Under the pieces are notes generated by a model that had not been told where the DNA came from, ran no database searches, and saw nothing but the letters and a program-made list of their open reading frames with translations. Below are positions 1-8,993 of a stretch of 64,000 nt of DNA, in pieces. The position numbers and the translations under genes were made by a program. Numbering within the stretch: position 1 is the first letter of the stretch; each line of letters begins with the position of its first letter. The DNA is from Pontibacter deserti (lineage in GTDB: Bacteria; Bacteroidota; Bacteroidia; Cytophagales; Hymenobacteraceae): NCBI RefSeq assembly GCF_023630255.1, contig NZ_JALPRS010000001.1, positions 496,001 to 560,000 of the forward strand, given 5' to 3'.

Positions 1-512
1 CTCCGGCCTTGTATGCTCATGGCAAAACCATCACCACAAAATTGCTCATTAGGCTTTGGCACCAACAGGGCCCCAATTTCGAAAGGAACATTTTTTTTAG
101 GAGCTGAAGTGCTTCCTTTATAAATGCGGGAGAGCAACACAGTACCACATCCGGCACAGGAAAACATATCAAAAGTATGCGACTGGCGCATAATGGCACC
201 TAACCCTTCGCCGGCAGTGCCAGTAGTGGAAGTACCATCCTGCATCATCCGATGTGGTTCTTTCATGCCCGGGCCAAAGTCCAGGCATAGTATTTCTATC
301 GCATTATCTTCCGTGTATTTTACAAGAAGTTCGCCACCTTGCGGAGAATGCTTATGCAGGTTCGATGCCATCTCAGACACCACGATATTGATGCGTCCTA
401 CTTCTGCGGGAGAAAAACCGTGGCTCTCGGCCAGGCGGGTAATATCTCTTTTTACAATATTAGCGAAGCTTCTATCTGCCAGCAGAAACCGCTGATAATG
501 CTTAACGTCCAT
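1..512 (-). CDS. ATP-binding SpoIIE-type phosphatase of stressosome module (partial)
   Basis: Partial gene; its 3' part lies beyond the left edge. I read it from the minus strand because the ATG at 510-512 opens a frame running out of the window. The visible 170 residues form a GHKL ATPase fold: N-box SEMASNLHKHS (E47, N51), G1 box DFGPGM (78-83) and a glycine-rich G2 loop (TAGEGLG, 99-105). A frame continuing past this fold directly after rsbT fits the family with an N-terminal RsbT-like kinase domain and a C-terminal SpoIIE/PP2C phosphatase, the RsbX-like member of stressosome operons. The phosphatase half is inferred, not seen. The start overlaps the end of rsbT by 11 bases, which suggests translational coupling. 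Confidence 0.75.
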   Translation of the reverse strand, partial: MDVKHYQRFLLADRSFANIVKRDITRLAESHGFSPAEVGRINIVVSEMASNLHKHSPQGGELLVKYTEDNAIEILCLDFGPGMKEPHRMMQDGTSTTGTAGEGLGAIMRQSHTFDMFSCAGCGTVLLSRIYKGSTSAPKKNVPFEIGALLVPKPNEQFCGDGFAMSIQGR

Positions 513-915
513 GCTTCCAGTGTGTAACAGTAACTGTTGTGCCTGCGCCTACCACACTTTTGATATCAAATTCGTTTACAAGGCGCTTGGCACCCGGCAG
601 GCCTAAACCAAGGCTCCTGCCGGTCGAAAACCCATCCTGCATAGCTTGTGCTATATTTTCTATGCCGGGGCCTTCGTCTATAAAAGTTAATCTTACGCCA
701 CTTTGGCCGCTTTTGCTTATTATTTCAAGAATTATTTTTCCGCCATTGGCGTACTTTAGCATGTTCCGGACAAGTTCGCTGGCAGCTGTAATAAGTTTGG
801 TCTGGTTTACCAGGCTCATCCCTATTTTTGTGCTCAGCTCACGCACCCGGTTCCGGAATGGTACAACGTCCTGCTCACGCACGATCTGCATCGTGTCTTT
901 AGTCATTGTAATCAT
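502..915 (-). CDS. rsbT: RsbT-like anti-sigma serine kinase
   Basis: The 137-residue protein is a small GHKL serine kinase. It shows the N-box ASELVRNMLKYA, the G1 box DEGPGI and the G2 box RSLGLGLPG in the right order and spacing. In stressosomes RsbT is held by RsbR-RsbS, phosphorylates both on stress, and is then released to act on a downstream phosphatase or partner. The gene overlaps rsbS by 17 bases (8 if the internal ATG at 904-906 is used) and overlaps the downstream phosphatase gene by 11, so the four genes look co-translated. Whether its output is a sigma factor cannot be told here: no sigma factor is visible in the window. Confidence 0.88.
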   Translation of the reverse strand: MITMTKDTMQIVREQDVVPFRNRVRELSTKIGMSLVNQTKLITAASELVRNMLKYANGGKIILEIISKSGQSGVRLTFIDEGPGIENIAQAMQDGFSTGRSLGLGLPGAKRLVNEFDIKSVVGAGTTVTVTHWKHGR

Positions 916-1312
916 CCAGTTCCTCTTCGTTTTCTTCTTGTTGTTGAGTTGTTAACAAGTCAGTTTTATCATAAAGCAGATCCATACCTTTTTCTACGTT
1001 AAGGGCAGTGTGTACCCCTTGTAAAGTAAGGCCAAGCTCTACCAGTGTAATAGCAACAGCAGGTTGCATCCCCACTACCACTGTTTCGGCATCCATAATA
1101 CGCGACATAGAGGCAATATTACCCAGGATACGCCCCATAAAGGAGTCTACGATGTTTACGGCAGAAATATCGATCAACACTCCGCGGGCACCTGTGTTAC
1201 TTACCATCGTAATCAGGTCATTCTCTAAACTAAGTGCAAGTCTGTCGTATAGGTCAACCTGAATTGTAACCAACAGGAAAGGCCCCATTTTTAATATTGG
1301 AATCCTGTCCAT
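899..1312 (-). CDS. rsbS: RsbS-like STAS antagonist of the stressosome
   Basis: A single STAS-domain protein of 137 residues. The phosphoacceptor region reads LIDISAVNIVDSFMGRIL, with Ser57 where Bacillus RsbS has its phosphorylated Ser59. The body matches RsbS in length. The last 20 residues form an acidic, Gln/Glu-rich tail (QQQEENEEELDDYND) not usual in the Bacillus protein. RsbS forms the stressosome core with RsbR and sequesters RsbT until phosphorylated. The gene starts 4 bases after rsbR and overlaps rsbT. Confidence 0.88.
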   Translation of the reverse strand: MDRIPILKMGPFLLVTIQVDLYDRLALSLENDLITMVSNTGARGVLIDISAVNIVDSFMGRILGNIASMSRIMDAETVVVGMQPAVAITLVELGLTLQGVHTALNVEKGMDLLYDKTDLLTTQQQEENEEELDDYND

Positions 1313-1316
1313 GGTA

Positions 1317-2189
1317 TTATCTGATCAATTTGGTTTGTGTACCTACGTTCTTCTTCTTTACTTCCAGGGCAAGCATGCTGAATGCTAATTGTAATGCGCT
1401 GGCCAGGGATGCTTTGGTTTTGATATTGGAAAGGTCGATGCCCAGGTGAACAATAGTTTGAGCAATTTCGGCACGGATACCGCTGATGATACATTCTGCA
1501 CCCATCAGGCGTGTGGCGCTAACAGTTTTGATCAGGTGCTGAGCTACCAGGGAGTCTACTGCAGGTACACCCGAAATGTCAAGTATAGCTATGTTACTGC
1601 CTGTGTTTACAATTTCCTGAAGCAGGTTTTCCATCACAATCTGCGTACGGGAGCTGTCAAGCGTACCAATAATAGGTAGGGCAAGTATACCATCCCAAAC
1701 ACGGATAACTGGCGTTGAGATTTCGTTGATTTCGTCTGTTTGGCGAAGTATAACTTCCTCGCGGCCTCTCAGGTACGTTTCGAAAGTATAAATGCTCAGG
1801 CTATCAAGCAGTTTTGTTATCTGCAGCATCTCTTTGTACAGAATCTCAGGCTGGTCGCGCAGCTCTTGCTCCAGCACATCAGTCAGAGCTTGTTTTAAGC
1901 TAAGTACGTAGGTGGTTGTTTCGCGCGGTGTAAAACCCTGGCGGGCACGTGTTACGGAGATATCGCTTAAAATATCAGTAACCTGCTCAAATTCGCCTGA
2001 ATAGATATCGGTATAGTTTCCTTTTTCGACAGCAGTAAGTATACCATTTAGCAGTTCTTCTGACTGGCGGCGCAGATCATCATTTGTTATAAGATCTTCG
2101 CGAAGCGACTCATCTGTTAATTGGTTTTCTATCCACTTTTCAAGTATTGTGTCTTTTCTCTTCTTGAGCAGCTGTGCTGTTTGGTTCAT
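1317..2189 (-). CDS. rsbR: RsbR-like stressosome sensor
   Basis: The 290-residue protein has an N-terminal helical sensor half (about 1-155, RsbR_N type, globin-like in Bacillus) and a C-terminal STAS domain (about 160-275). STAS phosphorylation sites can be placed by motif: Ser213 in GVPAVDSLVAQH where Bacillus RsbR has Thr171, and Thr245 in EIAQTIVHLG where it has Thr205. The N-terminal half carries no haem or flavin motif I recognise, so the stimulus is unknown. It is first in the operon, with a 394-base gap upstream to a divergent kinase gene. Confidence 0.87.
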   Translation of the reverse strand: MNQTAQLLKKRKDTILEKWIENQLTDESLREDLITNDDLRRQSEELLNGILTAVEKGNYTDIYSGEFEQVTDILSDISVTRARQGFTPRETTTYVLSLKQALTDVLEQELRDQPEILYKEMLQITKLLDSLSIYTFETYLRGREEVILRQTDEINEISTPVIRVWDGILALPIIGTLDSSRTQIVMENLLQEIVNTGSNIAILDISGVPAVDSLVAQHLIKTVSATRLMGAECIISGIRAEIAQTIVHLGIDLSNIKTKASLASALQLAFSMLALEVKKKNVGTQTKLIR

Positions 2190-2583
2190 ATTATTGATAG
2201 CTTAAGCGTGTATTACGTTTACGACAGTGTAAGAAATAATAGGCACGAAGATATCATTATAAATTAAGCCTCACAATTAACCTAAATAATACTGCTGACT
2301 TGACAGCTTCTGCTCCTTCGCTTGAAAATCAATTTTAGTAATGTGTTCGCTATTCTATAAGCAGTTATGAAATCTTTTCCGCAGCACAGAAAATCAGTAA
2401 GTTTCTATACTAAACTAATGCATCCACCACAAAGGTATTATTCCAATCAGATTATTTTGAATACAAAACTACTCTGCCAGTTTTTAGATTGAACCGTAGT
2501 AAACCAACATAGTAAACACTATGGAGTAAATCCCTCTATTTTTTAACTATCTTTAGAGAAAGCAACTCTAAAAGTCTTCATGA
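2190..2583. promoter_or_regulatory. Divergent intergenic region, rsbR / histidine kinase
   Basis: About 390 AT-rich bases between two divergently read genes, so promoters for both must lie here. I see no open frame, hairpin terminator or clear repeat. No copy of the Bacteroidota promoter consensus is convincing enough to place exactly. Confidence 0.4.
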
Positions 2584-3663
2584 ATGAAAGAATTATCTAA
2601 AAAGAACGGCAAACTTGAAAAGCTGATTGAGTTGAATGATGAACTGGAGAACTATTTCAACAACACCATCATACCGCAGCTATTTGTGGATGCCAATATG
2701 ATCCTGCGCAAGTTCACGCCTGCTGCCATGACACACTTTAAACTTTCCGCCAGCGATGTGGGAAGGCACATAGAAGAGGTATCCAACAACATCCGCTTCC
2801 CTACCATCATTGACAACATCCACGAAGTAATCGAGGGCAGCCAGAGTTTGGAGAAGGAGATCCAGACAACCGATAAAAAGTGGTATCAGATGAATATCCT
2901 TCCTTATATTATAAAGAAGGAGAACAGGACGAATGGTGTCATCATTACCTTCATCGACATCAACGACCGCATCCAGATCCTGAAAGGGTACGAGAAACTA
3001 CACAGAGATTATGAGAACATCATTCACTCTATTTCACACGACATAAAAGGGCCGCTTTCCAACATGGAAGGCTTGATCAAAATATTGAAAGGAACCCTGA
3101 AGAGTGAACAAGAATATAAGCAAATTATAGACATGTTGAGCCAGTCTGTAGACAACCTGCGCAAGACCGTTGACGAACTTGCCGACATCGATAATGACAA
3201 AGCATTTGCAAGGGAGCCTGAGCGAGTGAACTTCGAAAACGTGATCGAGGATGCAAAGCTTGCCCTCAGAGATAAGATCGAAGAATCTAACGCTCAGATC
3301 AGCACCCAAATTGACGAAGCAGAGGTTAACTTTTCCCGAAAGAATGTGAGAAGTATTGTCTACAACCTGCTCTCAAACGCTATCAAATACAGCAAGCCAG
3401 ATAGCAATCCTGAGATAAACATCCAGACAGAAAAATCAGGGGATGACATACTGCTCACCGTGAGCGACAAGGGTATGGGTATAGCCGAAGATAAGCTGGA
3501 ATCAGTATTTGACCGTTACAGCAGATTGCATGATACGGTAGAGGGCACTGGCGTTGGACTGTTCATTGTTAAAAGCATGGTGGAGAGTATGGGCGGTAAG
3601 ATTAAGGTGGAAAGCAAGGTAGGTGAAGGAACAGCCTTTAAAGTATATTTCCGATCACTGTAA
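2584..3663 (+). CDS. Soluble PAS-domain sensor histidine kinase
   Basis: The 359-residue protein has no signal peptide or membrane segment, so it should sense from the cytoplasm. A PAS-like domain spans about 20-130. The HisKA box SISHDIKGPLSNM places the phosphorylated histidine at His152. The ATPase domain shows the N-box NLLSNAIKYS, the G1 box DKGMGI and the G2 box GTGVGLFIVK. No receiver domain is fused and no response regulator lies next to it, so its partner is elsewhere. The PAS domain resembles those fused to CheR/CheB chemotaxis enzymes, from memory. An ATG 4 bases upstream is out of frame and closes after six codons. Confidence 0.88.
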   Translation: MKELSKKNGKLEKLIELNDELENYFNNTIIPQLFVDANMILRKFTPAAMTHFKLSASDVGRHIEEVSNNIRFPTIIDNIHEVIEGSQSLEKEIQTTDKKWYQMNILPYIIKKENRTNGVIITFIDINDRIQILKGYEKLHRDYENIIHSISHDIKGPLSNMEGLIKILKGTLKSEQEYKQIIDMLSQSVDNLRKTVDELADIDNDKAFAREPERVNFENVIEDAKLALRDKIEESNAQISTQIDEAEVNFSRKNVRSIVYNLLSNAIKYSKPDSNPEINIQTEKSGDDILLTVSDKGMGIAEDKLESVFDRYSRLHDTVEGTGVGLFIVKSMVESMGGKIKVESKVGEGTAFKVYFRSL

Positions 3664-3875
3664 TGCTAAAAGATTGGGGAAATATTCAAAGCATGGAAAG
3701 AAACATCAGTAGGGATTGATGATGGCATAGCAGAAAGTATAGAGGGAAGTTGTGATAATTCCGCAACTGATATAATTTTTCGAAAAGATATGAATCGTTT
3801 TTTGATCAAACAACGATTCCTTTTAAGTAAACAAATGGTAGAGATGTTTGATTATGAGATATGGTTTAAAATGTA
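3664..3875. other. Intergenic region after PAS kinase with small hairpin
   Basis: About 210 bases without a convincing gene. A short inverted repeat (GAATCGTT near 3791 and AACGATTC near 3811) could form a stem. No T-run follows directly, so I do not call it a terminator. Confidence 0.3.
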
Positions 3876-3908
3876 AAACGCTGGCTATTATTTTAATAGC
3901 CAGCGTTT
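3876..3908. terminator. Bidirectional terminator, 15-bp perfect stem
   Basis: AAACGCTGGCTATTA and its exact reverse complement flank a 3-base loop. It sits 14 bases beyond the 3' end of the minus-strand tRNA-Arg and downstream of the plus-strand kinase region, so it can serve both. Confidence 0.75.
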
Positions 3909-3922
3909 ACTTTTAGGAACTG

Positions 3923-3996
3923 TGCACCCGAGAGGATTCGAACCCCTAACCCTCGGAGCCGAAATCCGATATTCTATCCAGTTGAACTACGGGTGC
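3923..3996 (-). tRNA. tRNA-Arg (anticodon TCG)
   Basis: A full cloverleaf reads on the minus strand. The acceptor stem is GCACCCG pairing with CGGGTGC. The D-arm is GTTC...GAAT. The anticodon arm TCGGA-TTTCGGC-TCCGA gives anticodon TCG, reading CGA codons. The T-arm carries TTCGAAT. Discriminator base A; CCA is not encoded. Length 74. Confidence 0.95.
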
Positions 3997-4175
3997 AGGA
4001 TGTGTGCAAAAATAGAAACATTGCAGATAAAAGGAAACTTTCCCTGTAAAAATGTATAAGATAGTTTCTGATGACAGCTGCCTGACATGACTATACTTCT
4101 GACATGCAAAACATTAGAGCTGAAACTTTGGTTAACTATATTTATAAGCTAACCATGAACTAAATAAACAATACT

Positions 4176-4592
4176 ATGGAAAAAGTATATACGGCAGAAG
4201 TAACTGCCACAGGTGGTCGCAGAGGTCATATAGTTTCATCTGATGGGGTACTGGATATGCCGCTATCTTTACCGGAAGGCTTGGGTGGAGAAAAGGGAAA
4301 AACAAATCCGGAACAGTTATTCGCAGCAGGGTATGCAGCTTGCTTCCAGAGTGCGCTACTGCTTGTAGCTGGCAAACATCATGAGCGACTGGATCCGGGC
4401 TCAACAGTAAAGGCACACGTTGATCTGTTAAAATCTGAAGAAGGCAGGTATGGACTGGGAGTGCAGTTAACTGTAGACCTGAAAGGAATGGACAAGGAAA
4501 AAGCCCGCCAGTTGGTAGAAGAAGCCCACCAGGTTTGCCCTTATTCTATAGGTGTGCAGGGGAATGTGGAAGTACAGTTAGAGGTTGTTTAA
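4176..4592 (+). CDS. ohr: Organic hydroperoxide resistance protein (Ohr, OsmC superfamily)
   Basis: The 138-residue length is typical of Ohr. Both redox cysteines are present: one in the Ohr-type motif AACFQSALL (Cys56) and the other in HQVCPYS (near 121). The conserved N-terminal Arg-containing loop is also seen (TGGRRGHIVSSDG). Ohr reduces organic and lipid hydroperoxides in the cytoplasm using lipoylated proteins as electron donor. No OhrR-type regulator is adjacent. It is monocistronic, with a terminator right after it. A second, distinct OsmC-family gene lies at 49590. Confidence 0.93.
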   Translation: MEKVYTAEVTATGGRRGHIVSSDGVLDMPLSLPEGLGGEKGKTNPEQLFAAGYAACFQSALLLVAGKHHERLDPGSTVKAHVDLLKSEEGRYGLGVQLTVDLKGMDKEKARQLVEEAHQVCPYSIGVQGNVEVQLEVV

Positions 4593-4626
4593 ATTGGCGA
4601 AGTAACTCTTATTTCATAAAGTTTGA

Positions 4627-4662
4627 AGCGGAAGTTGCACCGAGGGTAGCTTCCGCTTTTTT
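4627..4662 (+). terminator. Terminator of ohr
   Basis: AGCGGAAG and CTTCCGCT form an 8-bp GC-rich stem, followed directly by a run of seven T. Confidence 0.75.
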
Positions 4663-4744
4663 ATGCTTTTGCAGATCATAAAATTTGCTATTTTTACTAA
4701 CTTTTCCTTATATAAAAATAGTCTCACAAGCGATTTATACTTTA

Positions 4745-5332
4745 ATGCTGAAGCAGATGCTGTTGAAGAATTGGTGGTGCTGGGTGCTGTGTTGCGCCGT
4801 TGTGTTTATAAGTGCAGGTTTTACCTTCTGGTTGCCGGCATCGCAGTTGTATCGCATTAAAGAAGGCCGCATTCATTTTAAATCAGAAGCTCCCCTGGAA
4901 CTGATAGAAGCCAGTTCTTCTAAGTTAAGAGGTTTGATCCGGACCGATGATCAGACCTTTGCTTTTTCAGTAGCCAATGAGTCTTTTGAAGGATTTAACA
5001 GCGCACTGCAGCGTGAGCACTTCAACGAAAATTATATGGAGAGTTCCCGTTATCCTAACTGCACTTTTACAGGCAAAATCATCGAACCAGTTGATTTTAC
5101 GAAAGAGGGTACCTACACAGTGCGGGCTAAAGGTAAATTATCCGTGCATGGAGTGGATGTGGAGCGCATTATCAAATCAACGTTAACAATTAAAGGCAAT
5201 ACTATCTCTGTTCAGTCTGAATTTATAGTCCCGCTGCAGGAGCACAATATTACGATCCCTAAGATTGTGTACCAGAAGATTGCAGAAGAGATAAACGTTA
5301 AAATAAACGCCACACTTACGCCGCAACAGTAG
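4745..5332 (+). CDS. YceI-family protein with N-terminal membrane anchor or signal
   Basis: The C-terminal 165 residues match the YceI lipocalin-like fold: GRIHFKSEAPLELIEA, a central HFNENYMESSRYPNCTFTG, and KLSVHGV. YceI proteins bind isoprenoid or other long lipids in the periplasm. I start the gene at the ATG at 4745 because a hydrophobic stretch (WWCWVLCCAVVFISAGFTFWL) then lies within the first 30 residues as a signal or anchor; the longer frame from 4685 adds an unlikely extra tail. It ends 6 bases before the propeller kinase gene. A paralogue with the same HFNENYxES motif is at 11003-11560. Confidence 0.85.
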   Translation: MLKQMLLKNWWCWVLCCAVVFISAGFTFWLPASQLYRIKEGRIHFKSEAPLELIEASSSKLRGLIRTDDQTFAFSVANESFEGFNSALQREHFNENYMESSRYPNCTFTGKIIEPVDFTKEGTYTVRAKGKLSVHGVDVERIIKSTLTIKGNTISVQSEFIVPLQEHNITIPKIVYQKIAEEINVKINATLTPQQ

Positions 5333-5338
5333 GTAACC

Positions 5339-8245
5339 ATGAAGCCAAACGTGTGGTGTAATCTTTTAGTGGTGATTTTGCTGCTGACACTTGCGCAGGT
5401 ATCTGTGTTGGGGCAATCGCTGTATTTTAATACTACCGAAGTAGAGTATAACAACCAGCCTTTAAAGGTCCGGAAGTTGCACCAGGACAGACAAGGTTTT
5501 ATCTGGTTAGGTACCTCCAATGGACTGCTTCGCTACACCGGCACAGCCTACCAACCTTTCTCTGTTCCCGGAGATTCTGCTGCACATGCGGTTTCGGCTA
5601 TGTACGAAGATACACAGCAGCAACTATGGGTGGGGTATGATAATGGCATGCTAGTAAAAAAGCAAGGACAGCAACTTGTACCTGTAATTAATAATGGAGC
5701 ACACCTGAATACACCAGTTACCGCTATAATTGAAGGAAATGACAAAACACTTTGGGTAGCAACGTACGGCCAGGGTGTATACTTTGGTAAAGGCAAACAC
5801 TTCTACCATCTGGGTTCAAAACAAGGCTTGCCGGATGATTATACCTATACTTTAGCCACTGACAAAGCAGGTAACATCTGGGTAGGTACAGACCGTGGTA
5901 TCGCGATCATCACATTGCAGCATAACACACCTGATATCAGGGTTCTTGACTCTCATGATGGGCTACCTGATAACATTGTAACGTCCATTAGAAGCCTGGC
6001 AACTGGTGAGATGCTGATCGGGATGCAGAGTGCGGGCCTTACAAAATATAATCCTGAGCTAAAGAAGTTTACCACACCTGCTGCAAGTATAAACTGGACT
6101 TACGGAAGTATAACCCAACTGCAGCCCCACCGGACAGGTACATGGGTAGGCACCGACGGGACAGGTTTGATGTGGCTGAGCAAAGATGGCAAAGTGTTGA
6201 AGCCAGTTACTCCAGAGACATCACGGGTAAAAGTAACAGACTTGCTAACCGACACCGAGGGACACATCTGGGTAGCAAGTAACTCATCTGTTTTACTTCG
6301 TGCAAACCCGGTGATAAAAAGTATAAATGAGCTGAAACGGCAAAATATACATGCTGTGCTGGCTGCCCGCGACAAGAGTACCTGGTTTGCTACCGACGAA
6401 GGATTGTTTAGAAAGCCTGAAAATGCAGCTACAGAAGTTTACCTGAGTTCCCGTGAAAAGTACCAGGTAGTTAGTTTATTTGAAGATAAATGGGGCTACA
6501 TCTGGGTAGGAACAATGGGGCAGGGGGTGTTGCGCCTGAATCCTGAAACCGGTAAATATAAACAGCTAAGTATAACCAATGGCCTTATAAACGAGAATGT
6601 GTTAAGTATAACAGGCAAAGCAAACGAACTATGGCTGGCAACATTGGGTGGGGTTACTAAATGCACTCTAACAGCAAATGGTAATGCTGATGAACCGGAT
6701 TATACTTTCCATAATTTTTCACAGCAGAACGGACTAGGCACAAACTATATCTATCAGGCATTTATTGATTCTAAAAACAGGATATGGTTTGCAACTGATG
6801 GCAAAGGAATCACAATGCTACAGAACGGCAAATTCAGAAATTTCTCCGGAAAGGATGGCCTTAAAAGCAAAACGGTTTATTCTATTACCGAAGACAAAAA
6901 AGGCAATATCTGGTTCAGTACACTGAATTCCGGCGTTTATAAATTTGATGGCAGAACTTTCCGGAACTATAGTTTGCAACAGGGCCTGCACGACCTGAAC
7001 ATAACAGGTATGGCAGCAGATAAACATGGAAATATTTTGCTGATGAACCGGCAGGGTGTAGATGTACTTAATCCTGAAACCGGGGATGTACTGTTTTACG
7101 GTAAAGATGCCGGCATCTCCGAGCCTGATCCGGGTTTAAATGTAGTAAGCACCGGGCCTGACGGACGTATCTGGCTGGGTACTCAAAACGGCTTACTCTG
7201 CTATGATCCTGCTTTTGCTACAGATCAGTTTAAACCATCCACAAGGCTGCAGGATGTGCAGGTTTTCTTTAAATCGGTGGCGGGGCAACAGAACCACACA
7301 TTTGACCATGCTAACAACCACCTTACTTTTGAATATACCGGCCTTTGGTACCAGAACCCGGAAGATGTAATTTACAAGGTGAAACTAGAGGGCTATGACC
7401 GCAACTGGACCGAATCCCGCAACCAAACGATAACTTATCCAAACCTGCCGCCGGGCAAGTATAAATTTCAGGTTGCTTCGGCGGCCACTCCTGATTTTTC
7501 AGGTGCCAAGGCAGTTTCCTATACTTTTGAAATTAAACCTCCCTTCTGGCGAACTTACTGGTTTTATACATTAAGTTTTCTGGCTACTGTTTCCGGTTTA
7601 TTTCTGTTCATTAAAGGTCGTGAAAAGCGCCTGCGGGAATCTGAAAGGCAGGAAAAAGACAAGGTGATGTTTCAGTTTGAAACATTGAAAAGCCAGGTAA
7701 ACCCGCATTTCCTCTTCAACAGCTTTAATACGCTGATCTCTACCATTGAAGAAGACCCCGAAGCAGCTGTGCAGTATGTAGAAAAGCTGTCTGATTTCTT
7801 TAGAGTGATGCTGACGCTTCGTGAAAAGGATCTGATATCCCTTAGGGAAGAACTTGATCTGGTACGGGATTATGCTTTCCTGCAGCAGCAGCGTTACCGC
7901 GAAAACCTGCAGGTAAGTATAGCTGTTCCTGAGGATGCTTTCTGCAAACAAATACCACCGCTCACCCTGCAACTTTTACTTGAGAACGCCATCAAACATA
8001 ATGTTATTTCCAAGGCAAAGCCGCTGATGGTGCATGTGTTTGTACAGCATGATTACGTGGTGGTGCAGAATAATTTCCAGCCAAAACAAACGCCTGAACT
8101 TTCAACCAACATAGGCTTGCAGAACATTAAGAAACGTTACCAGTTGCTGGGAGCCCGCAACATAAAAGTAGAACAGACACAGGAATTATTTACCGTAAGT
8201 ATACCTTTAATTGACTTAGCAGACGATGGACGTACTGATAATTGA
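5339..8245 (+). CDS. Two-component regulator propeller sensor kinase (LytS-type)
   Basis: The 968-residue protein begins with a signal peptide (about 1-25). A long series of beta-propeller repeats follows, marked by recurring W(V/L)GT and G-I-W motifs such as GFIWLGTSNGLL and GNIWVGTDRGI. Next come a Y_Y_Y domain (about 660-740), one membrane helix (about 750-772) and a LytS-type His_kinase domain. His790 lies in SQVNPHFLFNSFN, and the ATPase N-box is LLLENAIKHN. It resembles outer-sensing kinases that control envelope or polysaccharide genes, but it lacks the fused AraC regulator of true hybrid systems. The next gene overlaps by 20 bases and is its likely partner. Confidence 0.92.
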   Translation: MKPNVWCNLLVVILLLTLAQVSVLGQSLYFNTTEVEYNNQPLKVRKLHQDRQGFIWLGTSNGLLRYTGTAYQPFSVPGDSAAHAVSAMYEDTQQQLWVGYDNGMLVKKQGQQLVPVINNGAHLNTPVTAIIEGNDKTLWVATYGQGVYFGKGKHFYHLGSKQGLPDDYTYTLATDKAGNIWVGTDRGIAIITLQHNTPDIRVLDSHDGLPDNIVTSIRSLATGEMLIGMQSAGLTKYNPELKKFTTPAASINWTYGSITQLQPHRTGTWVGTDGTGLMWLSKDGKVLKPVTPETSRVKVTDLLTDTEGHIWVASNSSVLLRANPVIKSINELKRQNIHAVLAARDKSTWFATDEGLFRKPENAATEVYLSSREKYQVVSLFEDKWGYIWVGTMGQGVLRLNPETGKYKQLSITNGLINENVLSITGKANELWLATLGGVTKCTLTANGNADEPDYTFHNFSQQNGLGTNYIYQAFIDSKNRIWFATDGKGITMLQNGKFRNFSGKDGLKSKTVYSITEDKKGNIWFSTLNSGVYKFDGRTFRNYSLQQGLHDLNITGMAADKHGNILLMNRQGVDVLNPETGDVLFYGKDAGISEPDPGLNVVSTGPDGRIWLGTQNGLLCYDPAFATDQFKPSTRLQDVQVFFKSVAGQQNHTFDHANNHLTFEYTGLWYQNPEDVIYKVKLEGYDRNWTESRNQTITYPNLPPGKYKFQVASAATPDFSGAKAVSYTFEIKPPFWRTYWFYTLSFLATVSGLFLFIKGREKRLRESERQEKDKVMFQFETLKSQVNPHFLFNSFNTLISTIEEDPEAAVQYVEKLSDFFRVMLTLREKDLISLREELDLVRDYAFLQQQRYRENLQVSIAVPEDAFCKQIPPLTLQLLLENAIKHNVISKAKPLMVHVFVQHDYVVVQNNFQPKQTPELSTNIGLQNIKKRYQLLGARNIKVEQTQELFTVSIPLIDLADDGRTDN

Positions 8246-8993
8246 AGATGAAGCAGCTGCAGCCAGCCGCATCAGTAAAATGCTGCAACAACTCGATGCT
8301 ACCGTACGTGTGCTCGATGTTACAGACAGCATTGAAAGCTCCGTGCAGTGGCTGGAAAATAATCCCCAGCCGGATCTTATACTTTCAGACATCCATCTGG
8401 CTGATGGTTCCAGTTTCGAGATTTTCAGGCAGACCTTAGTTGAAGCTCCGGTTATTTTTACAACCGCTTACGATCAGTACGCAATTGATGCTTTTAAGCT
8501 AAACAGCATTGATTACCTGCTGAAACCGATAAAGCTACAGGAACTGGCACAAAGCCTGGAAAAGTTTAAGAAAACAAAGTATAAAATTGCGGCCCCGACT
8601 GTTGATTATACTTTGCTGCTGCAAGCCTTGCAGCCACAAATTAAGTCTGCTTACCAAAAGCGACTGGTGATTAAATTCGGGCAGCACCTTAAAACAGTTG
8701 AAATAGCTGAAGTAGCTTATTTTTATACTCAGGAACGGGTAACGCATCTGTGTACCTTCGAGGGGAAGCGCCTGCCTATCGACCAGAACCTGGATGAAGT
8801 AGAAGACATTCTTGATCCGGCACATTTTTTTCGCATCAACCGCCAGTTTATCATTAATATTAAAGCTATTGATGCCATGTACAGTTACTCCAAAGCCAGA
8901 GTTAAGATAGATTTAAACCCGGCTTCTGTACACGAAACTATAGTTAGTACTGAACGTGCTGCGACTTTTAAGCAATGGTTAGTAGGGAAGTAG
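8226..8993 (+). CDS. LytTR-family response regulator
   Basis: The 255-residue protein has a receiver domain (1-120) with acidic pocket IIEDE, phosphoacceptor Asp55 in ILSDIHLADG, and lysine in LLKPIK near 100. A LytTR DNA-binding domain follows (about 150-255: KTVEIAEVAYFYTQERVTHL and FFRINRQFIINIKAI). The start ATG lies inside the kinase gene, so the two are coupled. The upstream YceI gene and the downstream haem-lipoprotein block are plausible targets, but no operator repeat could be identified. Confidence 0.93.
   Translation: MDVLIIEDEAAAASRISKMLQQLDATVRVLDVTDSIESSVQWLENNPQPDLILSDIHLADGSSFEIFRQTLVEAPVIFTTAYDQYAIDAFKLNSIDYLLKPIKLQELAQSLEKFKKTKYKIAAPTVDYTLLLQALQPQIKSAYQKRLVIKFGQHLKTVEIAEVAYFYTQERVTHLCTFEGKRLPIDQNLDEVEDILDPAHFFRINRQFIINIKAIDAMYSYSKARVKIDLNPASVHETIVSTERAATFKQWLVGK

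Noticed and set aside
124..495. A 123-codon plus-strand frame
   Set aside because: It lies opposite the ATPase fold of the stressosome phosphatase, which has clear family motifs on the minus strand; this frame shows none.
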